Positions 13,236-22,200 of a DNA stretch of 64,000 bases are shown one piece after another; position 1 is the stretch's first letter, and the number at the start of each line of letters is the position of its first letter. Source of the stretch: Anas platyrhynchos (Eukaryota; Chordata; Aves; Anseriformes; Anatidae); assembly GCF_047663525.1 (NCBI RefSeq), contig NC_092590.1, forward strand, positions 49,878,501 to 49,942,500, in the 5' to 3' direction. The notes beneath the pieces were generated by a model. It saw nothing but the letters and a program-made list of their open reading frames with translations, was not told where the DNA came from and made no database searches. Position numbers and translations under genes: made by a program.

Positions 13236-16200
13236 CTGTGGAATAACATCATGTTACAGGTGATTTTGAACCCTGACAAAGCCTTCTGTCACAAGCCCCC
13301 CATTCTCTGCACCATTCACACTTATCCTTCAAATTCTCAAGCAACCCCAGAGCACCAGAAATTTTTGAGCACAACTGTTTAACTATCCATCTCTAAGCTA
13401 CATCTGACAGCTTGATAACCTGACAGATCCTCCAGGTTAAGTACAGGCAGTTTTGCCACACAGAGCCAGGGCTTCCTGATTCAAGCTTCACTAGGTATCA
13501 AGAGGAAGAGGCCTTGCTGCAAAAAGCCCAGAGGCCTTTTGCAACCAGCTGCAAAGTGAAGACTGCTTTGCTCCTTCCTGGAGCAGGACTTGAAGGGAAC
13601 AGGAATTTAAGAGATTTGTCAAAATACCCATCAAAAGCAAGTTAACTGATTTTTTTTTCCCCCTGAAGTCTTTTCTAGTGTTCCCAACAAGCCACCTCTG
13701 GACACAGGTACAGATAAATGAACCTCACGGTTCAAGCTCATGAGTGTTCATGGGACAGATGCAGTCCTATTGCATGGCTTGCCTCAGCAGCTAACTCTGC
13801 TTATTTTCTTACAGCACTAAAGAACTGGTTCTCTCTCATAGCAGAGAGGAATGAGGCAGTGTTCAGAGAGCAACTGTTCTTCCCAGCATTCCTCAAGTTC
13901 ACATCTAAATATGAAGCAACAACAACACGACAAATGCACACCTTGTTTCCTGAATTGCACAAAAGGGTACAGCATGTACCTAATTCAATGTACATCTAAA
14001 ATTAGACCAGATTTCTGAGTTTCACCCACACTACCCCAAGCCCTGCTGCAGTGTCTGACCTAGAGAATTGCTCCTGTGCTCAGTTAACACCAGATCCAGG
14101 ATCCCTGTGCCAGCTACCTAATGGCAGCAGCAGAAAGCCTAGAGAACAAGAAGCCAAGGCATAGATGGGTAGAAGCTGCTGCATGTACCTTGTACAGAGA
14201 AACACAGGTACAGAAGAGGCATTCATGCAAGGCATGGAGAACATTCCCAGTGAAGTTTTTACTGTACATAGAACAGGATCTGAGATGCTGGTTACCTACT
14301 GCTCTGCACTGTCTGCAGCCATTAACCAAGGAATGGCTGTTACCTCAACAGCACAACCTTTTGGACAGACAGCACTTGCTCCCTTATTTGGTTCTCCCAA
14401 AGCACAAGTATTTAAGCCCAGCAACCTCCATTGAGAAAAGGACAGCTAGAGGACTGTTTCCTTACCTCTAGCTGTGTACCCAGCTGTTGGATAACAGCCA
14501 CATTAGTCACATTACTGCTGGCAGAATTATTCTGCACAAGGATTAGGAAATGTACTGCTGCATCAGCGTTAATGCTCCTCCTCCACCTCCTGCTGATGCT
14601 TTGCAGCACCAGTACTCTGGTTGTAGCAGGAAGGCTCTTGATTTAAAACTTAGCATTCACAGGCCGCACATAGCCAATAATAAAAGAGTAAGTGAACACC
14701 TGATATGAACTTTTCAGACTTTGCTTCTACCCTCAAGACATCTTCAAGCCAGGATAAGAACTCTGCCCTTTTGGAGGTCTCACACGCAGTTCAGACAAGC
14801 CACACAGACTTTTGACACAACCAGACACAAGCCCTGCTCACCCTTAAGCCAGCCAGACACCCAAGAACATAAATACTTACTGCACTATCACAACGATAAG
14901 TACAGTAACGAAGCTGATGCTTGAGAGCAGGACAGCTACCACTACCAACACAGTCTTGGAGTAGTCTGCCACATCATTCTTCCTTTGAGTCTTCATGAAC
15001 TGTTCACCACAGCGCTCACCAAAGAAATCCTGATGACACCTGCAAGTAAACATCAACACAAGTTCTTATCAGCTCCCGTACTGTCTGGAGCCAAGGACGC
15101 CTACACACACATTCAAGCCTGACTTCAACATCTTCAGAGTTTCACATGAATCTCAAGATGCTCTCTTCAGAGCATGTTCATGAAATGCAGTCACTGCTCT
15201 AGCACAAGATTTGTCAGTATTTCAACAAGTCGAGATTAGTTTGGGCGTGATGTTCCAAGAAGACACGCCTTTTCATTCTTTTGGTTCAAGTTTATGACCA
15301 ACTGATGAGTTCAGTGGCTTGTTATGCATCTCAGATTCCATCATCACTTAATTTACATGGCAGAAAGATTCTCAGTCAAAATACTGCACGAGATGGATCT
15401 AGGCCAACTTGACACCAATTTTTCCTCTAAGCCCTCATATGCCACCAGCACATGCAAATCAGAGCTGGCTCACAAGGTGCATGTAACTTACTTGCAGGTC
15501 ACCATCTGGAGATGTTCTAGGTATACGCATTCACCATGGATGCAAAAGTTTTTGTATTCCATTTCACAGGGAGTCCCTTTCTTTTTGTTCTTCCCTTTGT
15601 TCTTCTTCCTTCTTGATTTGCCAGCATTCTTCTCACCCCCCCTCTTTGTTGTCTTGGGCTTAACCACAGGTTCAACTGAAAAAAGAACAAGAGGACTCAG
15701 TCTAGTAATGCTAAACAGACAGATCCTGTGAAAATGAAATAAGATTTGGGAATCACTTCATGAGAGCCTATGATTGTGGAGCATCAAATGCAAGCGAGCA
15801 AAGACCTGGGTACTTGACATCCAGCACAAATGCAGCAAGTTCAGAAGCTCATTAAGCTCAACTCTGATACCCTTGAGTCCTGAGCAATGCAGGCAGATTG
15901 CAGCAAAAGAAGATGGAGTGGATGAAGAGCAGAGTTAAAGGACTTAGCCGTGTTCCACATGGCTAAGACACTTGAGTGAAACCACATAGGTTCAGTCAAG
16001 GACTTCTGAAGAATATGAGTTCACACTGAGCCAAGCCATCCACACATTTTATAGCGACGCAGATGCAAGGCTACCAGCCTCCATTGCTCTAAACTCTATT
16101 TGCATCAGTGATGAAAGGCTTTGTAAGTTGCTAGATAGTCCTGGGCGCTTGTCAAGCCAAGACAGCCTGCTATCCCAGTTAGCATACTTGTTTCTCCCAA

Positions 16201-18411
16201 ATAACCTGCAGTGCTGTCCTCAGCAGAAGAGATAGTTCATTTCCAGTTCTCCTACTTTGAGATGAGTGCACCAGAGGAGTGAAAGCAGGAGAGTCCACAA
16301 GAGTCAGGTTATTTGTTCTGCCACTTACTGTTGCCCCTCATTATCTCAATTAAAATAAACCTCCCAAAGAGTGTGGTTTAAGAGGCTGGTGTTTTAGTAG
16401 CCTTTGGATTTGAGGGCATCTTCCTTTTGCCAGGGAGAACAAGCATAGGGCAGTCACTGACTAGGTGAATAAACTCCACAGACACATGGCAACAAAGCTT
16501 GATAGCATTATCATAGAGCAAGGTGGTGAAGCACTGGTTCTCTGCACAGACCATCCCTTTTCTGCTAGCCATAAAACAAGTCTTCCCCAAGTGATGCCAC
16601 GCTATTCAGGAGTAACAGTTAACCACATGAGGTCTCAACAACAGAGAAGACATTTGCAGTCATCTTCCAGACTGTTTATTTCCCTATAGTGCCGCAAAGA
16701 GATAAAAATTTGGGGATTATTTCACTCAGAGCACTACACATGCAGGCAGTTACCACAATAGGATGCAACAACTCCATAGCCCTGTATTTCTAGTGACAAG
16801 AGATTGCACACAAAGTACACAAAGAAACAAGGTGTAGTTCACTGTTGTCTAGACAGCAATCATTTTAAGTTCTAGAGCAACAAGCCTGGCTTGAAGTTAC
16901 TTAAAAGCAAAAACGCCTTCAGCAACCAGAAGTCTGATTCAAATTGTATAAGCTATATTAATATGTAAACTAGGAACACTGTTCCTGCAGCAAGGTTTCC
17001 TATCCCTAGAAGTGTGAACTTAAAACTGACAGCTGAGGCCTCCGTCCTGTCCAGTTGGACTTGATATTTAGGTTCACACTTTCGTAATTGAGGCTGTTTC
17101 CATTCTTCCTTCTTCAAGGAAGAGGCTGTTGGTTTGATCTACGTCCCCGTTTGCAAGCTGCATAGCCAAGAAAACCATCCACAGTTGAATCATAACAGCT
17201 TGAAGACTCCCTCCACAGATAAACCTCATGCCAAGTAGCAGAGCTTGTCTACAAACCAACCACCTTTGGTAACAAATCTGGTTTCTGTGCAGTTAGACAA
17301 CACAGAAGTCACGGAGCCAGTAGTTTTACTGGCTAAACTGCTCACTAACTCTGACATTCCTGTTCCCCCTGAAGGTCTTGCAGTCACAGAAAGCTTGAAC
17401 AAGGGTCCACACGTTCCCGTACATAATATCTGGAACATGCTCCCCTGAGTCTCATTCAAGCGTCAGGGTGTTCCCTCAGGAAAAACAGCAGTTGGATCCC
17501 ATCCTAGAAGGCAACAGCACCGATTACTATCCTGCACTGAATTGCTAATCACTCATAGGTATTCCTTTAGCCACAGCCTCCACAACTTGTCTCACAACTG
17601 CACTTAGATGAGAACCAAGAAGGTCCTCCTGTCCCCCCTGTTTCTGGTCTGGTGGGCTGCTCAAATGTCCTCATTGCTTCCAGGACTGTTTAAGTGTTGG
17701 CTAAAGGATGCCTAACAAGCACTTCTGCAGCCACATAGGGGGTTTGCGTTGGTTTCTCCTGCAAAACTTTAGTCAACTCCAAGTCAAGTAAGCATGAGAA
17801 GACACCCCGAAAAGCCTTCAAGGCAGGACAACCAGCCTCATCTCAACCCCTCTCCTGAGAGGGACAGCACCCAGCAGCCCTGCTGATGCTCCCACAGCAG
17901 CTAGACTGTCACTCCACCACAGTTTTCCTGTGAGGAAAATAGCACAGCGGCTCCCACACCCCTTAACTTCAACTCCCACTGCGCTCCCAAACCTGACACC
18001 CTATTTCTAACCCAGCAGGAGCACTCGGGACGAGAAGGGGCAGCACGGAGCAGGCGAAGCACAGCCGCGGGGAGGGACCGCCGCCTCACCTCGGATCAAG
18101 TCATCCACGATGTACTGGTGGACGGGCAGCGCCTCTTCACCCTCCTCCTCCTCCTCCTCGTAGTCGGGGCTGGGCACAGCCTCCCCCTGGCGGCCCTCAG
18201 CCTCCCTCGGGCCGGGCTGGGTGCCGTTGGCCGCTGAGGCGGCGGCGAGGCGGGCTGTGAGGAGAGACGGCGCCGTCAGGGGGGCGCGCAGCCCGCCAAC
18301 CCCCCCAAACCGCCTCATAACGGCCCCAACCGCCGCCCGCGAGGCGCCCTCACCGCCCTCCCCCGCACCTGCAAGCGCGGCCAGCGCGACGAACAACGCC
18401 AGGGCGCGCAT
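13148..18411 (-). CDS. AREG: Amphiregulin precursor (five coding exons, 212 aa)
   Basis: ErbB-family growth factor precursor. The membrane-anchored form is shed, and the released EGF module binds EGFR. Coding exons are 18411-18369, 18254-18090, 15675-15492, 15039-14881 and 13235-13148. They sum to 639 nt, all with GT-AG introns and matching phases. Residues 1 to about 20 are a hydrophobic signal peptide. N24 begins an N-G-T sequon, 47-52 are six glutamates, and YIVDD is at 62-66 as in human AREG. Residues 78-103 form a Lys/Arg-rich heparin-binding stretch. The EGF cysteines are C106, C114, C119, C130, C132 and C141 (spacing 7-4-10-1-8), with the receptor-contact arginine R140. A transmembrane helix spans about 159-183. 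The basic tail carries EERKKL at 196-201, matching the EEXXXL basolateral sorting signal of human AREG. At 212 residues it is shorter than human (252), mainly in the N-terminal pro-region. Family identity is very secure; only the exact signal cleavage site is open. Confidence 0.96.
14881..15039 (-). CDS. AREG: AREG coding exon 4 (second half of EGF, juxtamembrane, transmembrane)
   Basis: The acceptor is TTACTTGCAG/GTGTCA and the donor GTGCA/GTAAGT. It encodes CHQDFFGERCGEQFMKT, close to human CQQEYFGERCGEKSMKT, then a short polar stalk that should contain the metalloprotease shedding site, then an aliphatic transmembrane helix ending VLIVVIV. Confidence 0.96.
15492..15675 (-). CDS. AREG: AREG coding exon 3 (heparin-binding region and first half of EGF)
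   Basis: The acceptor is TTTTTTCAG/TTGAAC and the donor TGCAA/GTAAGT. It opens with VEPVVKPK (human VVKPPQ), runs through a long Lys/Arg/Gly stretch, then gives the first four EGF cysteines with NFCIHGEC, identical to the human segment. The break between the fourth and fifth cysteine is the usual ErbB-ligand exon boundary. Confidence 0.96.
18090..18254 (-). CDS. AREG: AREG coding exon 2 (acidic pro-region)
   Basis: The acceptor is CTCCTCACAG/CCCGCC and the donor CCGAG/GTGAGG. The exon carries the N-G-T glycosylation sequon, a PSPDY-Glu6 acidic run and the HQYIVDDLIR segment, which aligns with GYIVDDSVR of human AREG. It is the part of the precursor most shortened against mammals. Confidence 0.94.
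18369..18411 (-). CDS. AREG: AREG coding exon 1 (signal peptide)
   Basis: Encodes MRALALFVALAALA plus the first base of the next codon. The ATG is the first in this frame downstream of the TATA box, and a hydrophobic signal peptide follows at once, which fixes the start. The donor reads GCAG/GTGCGG. Intron 1 is only 114 nt, is GC-rich and contains no stop in the coding frame (see findings). Confidence 0.93.
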
Positions 18412-18540
18412 CGGGGATCGCGGCGGCGAAGGGAGTGTCGGAGGAGACGGCGGCGACAGGGGAAGCGTGGCGACAGGTGGAGTGTCGCGACAGCCGGCGG
18501 CGCGCAGCGCTCCATGAGGAGCCGCCCGCCGCCGCCGCCC

Positions 18541-18548
18541 CTTTTATA
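18541..18548 (-). promoter_or_regulatory. AREG: AREG TATA box
   Basis: TATAAAAG on the minus strand inside GC-rich DNA, 130 nt upstream of the AREG ATG. It places the transcription start near 18515 and predicts a 5' UTR of about 100 nt. Confidence 0.85.
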
Positions 18549-18558
18549 GGCGGCTCCG

Positions 18559-18566
18559 TGACGTCT
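18559..18566 (-). promoter_or_regulatory. AREG: CRE-like site upstream of the AREG TATA box
   Basis: TGACGTCT on the plus strand matches the palindromic cAMP response element TGACGTCA at 7 of 8 bases and sits 10 bp upstream of the TATA box. The human AREG promoter is known to have a functional CRE just upstream of its TATA box, so position and sequence support the same role. Confidence 0.72.
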
Positions 18567-18568
18567 CT

Positions 18569-18578
18569 GGGCGGGGCC
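18569..18578 (-). promoter_or_regulatory. AREG: GC box (Sp1-type) in AREG promoter
   Basis: GGGCGGGGCC directly upstream of the CRE-like site. It is a standard Sp1/KLF recognition sequence in a proximal promoter position. Confidence 0.6.
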
Positions 18579-18631
18579 ACAGGTGACGGGAGGGAGCCGT
18601 GAGGGGAGGGGGGGGGGCGGCGCACGCGCAC

Positions 18632-18890
18632 CTTCACAGAGTCACACAGAATTTCTAGGTTGGAAGAGACCTCAAGATCATTGAGTCCAACCTCTGACCT
18701 AACACTAACAGTCCCCACTAAACCATATCCCTAAGCTCTACATCTAAATGTCTTTTAAAGACCTCCAGGGATGGTGACTCCACCACTTCCCTGGGCAGCC
18801 TGTTCCAGTGCCTCACAACCCTTTCAGTAAAGAAGGTTCTCCAGGCTGAACAAGCCCAGCTCCCTCAGCCGCTCCTCGTAGGACCTTGCT
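18632..18890 (-). mobile_element. CR1 retroposon copy, 5' truncated and internally deleted
   Basis: Read on the minus strand it ends with ATTCTGTG followed by TGACTCTGTG, the 8-bp direct-repeat style terminus of CR1. Upstream are recognisable CR1 3' blocks (GGTCTCTTCCAACC, CACTGGAACAGGCTGCCCAG). The block around TTTCAGTAAAGAA (plus strand, near 18830) jumps directly to the CTCCAGGCTGAAC block, so an internal piece of roughly 200 bp is missing. No reverse transcriptase is left. The 3' end lies 84 bp upstream of the AREG TATA box and the copy separates two CpG-rich blocks. Confidence 0.93.
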
Positions 18891-18920
18891 GAGCGCGCTC
18901 GGGGGGCTCGCGCCCGCCGT

Positions 18921-18969
18921 TAACGGTCGCTCCCCCCCCCAACGGTCGCGCTCCCGCCTCAACGGTCGC
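18921..18969 (+). promoter_or_regulatory. Three tandem MYB-type sites (AACGGTCGC x3)
   Basis: AACGGTCGC occurs at 18922-18930, 18941-18949 and 18961-18969. With the preceding base the cores read TAACGG, CAACGG and CAACGG, each fitting the MYB consensus YAACNG. Spacing is 19 and 20 bp, about two helical turns. The spacers are C-rich and not similar to each other except in composition. Confidence 0.5.
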
Positions 18970-19049
18970 CCTGCGGGGAGCCCCCTCAGGGGGTCGGCGG
19001 CTCCCCCCCCCCCGGGCTCCGCGTCCCCCCCTCCCGATGCCGTGAGGCG

Positions 19050-19235
19050 GAGCGGGGTTGCCATGGCGAGCCCCGTACACACACACAGCGCGGCACGTTT
19101 ATGGCGGGGCACGCCTCCGCTCTTTGCTCTGCCCCCCGCGCCTCGGAGGAAGCGGGTTGGCGTGTTTTGGGGGGCAGTAAAGGCGGTGATGGCCCTGCGT
19201 GTGGGGCCGTGGGTGGTGTGCTCGGGGAGCAGGAC
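19050..19235 (+). other. Possible first exon of a transcript divergent from AREG
   Basis: An ATG at 19063 in a good context (GCCATGG) opens a plus-strand frame of about 58 codons, rich in Arg, Pro, Val and Ala. The frame runs to a very strong splice donor, GGAC/GTAAGT at 19235/19236, and stops inside the donor if unspliced. No homology is recognised and codon content is that of GC-rich DNA, so a noncoding divergent transcript is at least as likely as a protein. The left edge is arbitrary and no second exon was identified. Confidence 0.25.
19057..19070 (+). promoter_or_regulatory. RFX-type X-box
   Basis: GTTGCCATGGCGAG differs from the ideal palindromic RFX site GTTGCCATGGCAAC at two of 14 positions. 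It lies in the right half of the CpG island and overlaps the possible start codon of the divergent open frame. Confidence 0.45.
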
Positions 19236-22200
19236 GTAAGTAATGACTGACGGAGTTGGGGCAAGGAGGGGGGCAGCCAGCCAGCCAGGGTGGGCGCTCA
19301 CTCCTGGTGAAGGGCGCCTTGCTCTCCCGTGTCCCACACCGGCTTGCTTTTAGGGGATGAACCCCAGGGGAACAGGTTGTAGCGCACTGGTGTAGGGTGG
19401 GAACGCAGAAAAGCCCTACAGGGGTGTGAGGACAGCAGGTGGATGCCTCTTGGTGTCGGTCAGCACCACAAAGGCTCAGCGTGGAGCATCAGAGGGGGAT
19501 GTATGGCCCCCAGGAGCTGCGAGATGGGAGCTCTCTGCATCAGGTTCCTCCTCACGGGGTGTCGTAAGAGCATCCCCAGTACTCGGCTATAAGGAGGAAG
19601 CAGAAGAGGGTGGGATGGCCGTGAGAGTCAGACAAAGCTCTGCTCTTCTAATTGGGATGCTCTGGAATGCCATTTGCAGCTCAGGGAGCTGCCAGAGCCT
19701 TTGTTTAACCTAGCTGGGATCAAAGTTGCTCGGTTATTAAGTCTTCTCCCCTCTTCTCTGCAGGCCAAAGGAGGACACACAGCTCCTGGGGCTCTGTTTG
19801 GCTCTCAGGCTCATGCCAGCTCCGCGCCGAGCACTCCAGAGTGGGTAAATCTTGGGAAGTGATGCCTGACAGCTCCAAAAAAGACGCTGCCAAATCAGTC
19901 GCTCAGTCTTCATTTGGGGGCAGCCTGGGGCTCAACGCAGCTCCCTCCCCTCCACCACAGACCCGAACTACCCACCCATAACCTCTGTAAGGTACAGGCC
20001 ACAGACCAAGTGTGAGCACAGCTTCTCCAAAGGCAGAGATGCTGACTTTTGGGGACGGGGTCTGTTCTGCCTACAAGTGGGGTTTGTTTTGTGAGAATGG
20101 CCAAATAGAGATGCCTAAGTTGAGACCTTTCCTGCCCCTCGCCTGACGTGCTCAAAGCTGGCTCCTACAGCTTCCCTGTTTTCTTTTTTTGCTGCCTTTA
20201 AAATGAAGTAAATTTCTCCCGGCCTTTGTTAGAGAGAAATTTACCGGGAACACTTTGAGGTAATTCTTTCAATCTCATTCCAAGAAGCACTGAAAATTCC
20301 AACCTCGTGCTGTGCTTGGCAAATTGCTAAGCAAGTGAAAATAGAAGCTAACCGGGGGAAAGGTTTAATGACCCGAGTGCAATTGACTGTGTTACCTGCA
20401 CTGTTTAGAGACCAAATATGGCACATCCAGCTACTGACTCTGACCTCGCTCCTGAAATCTCCAACCAATGGCTCCGCTTCACCAGCTGGCAGCGGCAAGG
20501 AATTTGGCTTGGCACGCTACAAATTTGTTCGGCATTTTGCTGACTTCCTCCTGCCTCTTCTGCTTCCTGCAAGAAAAACGGGTGGCCGGGCATAAACTAG
20601 CACAGCTCAGGAATCTCTTCTCCCTGTGAAACGCTTTAGAAGTGCTGGTGGCCACAGCAAAGGCATGAGAGTGCTTTTCTTTTGGCATCCTGTACTGCCA
20701 ATGCAGCTGGGATGTTTGGGGCAGCAAGGTGAGACACTCAGCATCCAGGGAACATACCAAGGGTGCTGGCTGCCAGTTGGACAGGAGGAGGGTTGGGGGA
20801 GATATCACCAGAGCTTTTCCCAAAATCCTTTCCAGCAAAGCTCTGCGGGCTTCTCTGAGATGACACCTCCAGAGGTCAGGTGTTTTGGGGAGACGTGCAG
20901 GGAGGGAAGCCCCCAGTGCTCTGGCTGATACGTCACCCACACAACTTCCATCGACTGCAGAGGGAGCCACAAGCAGGACAAAGATTTTGGAAACCTCTCC
21001 CTTGCTGATCTGTAGGGCCAGCCTCTGACCAGCTTACCTGCCACAGGCGAAGGGAAATCAGACACTTCCTGAGCAGGGAGGGCCTGGATCTGCTCTTCCC
21101 AACTCCGTGCCCCCGTCAGCTGCATGCTATCGGGCAGGAGGTGCTCAGCTTGACCATGGCGTTGTTCCCAGGCTGGAAGGACGCTTGGACTTTGTCCCCA
21201 GGCTGAGCTGCTGGAGGACATCCCCAGCAGTGATGGAAGGAGATGAAGCTTTGAGGGGGCTGCAGGACTCACCCCTGTGGGCTGCCCCACTGCAGTGGGG
21301 CTGGCAGGGCAGGGTGCTGGGCCAGTGAGGGGCAGGGCTCGCTTTTGGGAAGGTGCTGGTTCCCCGTGGATGCAGAGTGCCACCTACTGAGCCACCGCTC
21401 CCGGCGGCACCTGGGGTTTTCCAGCAGGACACCCTGCTGTGGCTGCAAGCCACTGTCCATCCTGCTTGTTGCGGGGCACAGGGAGCTTCCCCAAAGGCTG
21501 GTGAGCCTCGCAGGGTGCGATTATGGCACCTCAGCCACGTTGGAGGGGAGATTTCTCTCCAACGGTCTGCCTGCCTTCTCCCAGGCTTGTCTTCTCGAGA
21601 AACCATGCCAGGGGTGAACGTAGTGGCTGCGCTTCCTGCTCCGGAGCAGTGCATCATCTGGCTAGCTGCTCCCTGGGGCTGTCAGACCACCCTGGCAAGG
21701 GCGTGGTATCCTGAGACAGCAGGTCAGACCCTGCCACGCAGACATTTGTGGTGAATCCCAACTGTGGTGAATTTCCCATTCTGTGGTGAATCCCAACAAA
21801 TTTTTGCTGGCAAAATGAATGTGCTCTCATTTCTGTACAAGTTCAGCTCTCCTCAGCTTTCACTTGGCAGCTCCTGGGACCTGCTGTGCCCCTCACTGAC
21901 TGTGATCCATCAGCATGAGGTGATCAAACCATAAAGATGTGCCCAGGATGTGAAGTTACATATTTTCAGCTCTCAACGATGCTGGGAGCCCCCAGACTGG
22001 CAGAGGATGTGGATTATATTTCCTTCTCCTCTGGCCCCGCGTATCAGAGTGAAAGCCACCCTGCTCTCACTCCGCATGGGGTGGCCAGCAAGCAGCCTGT
22101 TCCTTCCCCGGCCTTGTGGTGACAATCAGGGGCTCAGGCAGGGATTGTAGAGGCCAAGTGACGCCAGTCCTGCCTGGCCTTGGCGGGGCACGCTTGGGCA

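Larger units (their letters stand above)
18010..19290. other. CpG-rich promoter island, split by a CR1 copy
   Basis: Base composition changes sharply to GC- and CpG-rich DNA covering AREG exons 1-2 and the promoter (18010-18630), and again beyond the CR1 copy (18890-19290). The right half has no AREG sequence but is as CpG-rich as the left, which suggests one ancestral island, possibly bidirectional, before the insertion. Confidence 0.75.

Noticed and set aside
18813..19337. Minus-strand frame of 174 codons in the CpG island
   Set aside because: It crosses from CpG-rich DNA into the CR1 copy and would have to be transcribed through the AREG promoter; Arg/Gly/Pro composition is due to GC content.
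20805..21657. Overlapping minus-strand open frames of 192 and 170 codons
   Set aside because: Two frames overlap each other, both Ser/Pro-rich without motifs; typical of GC-rich intergenic DNA.
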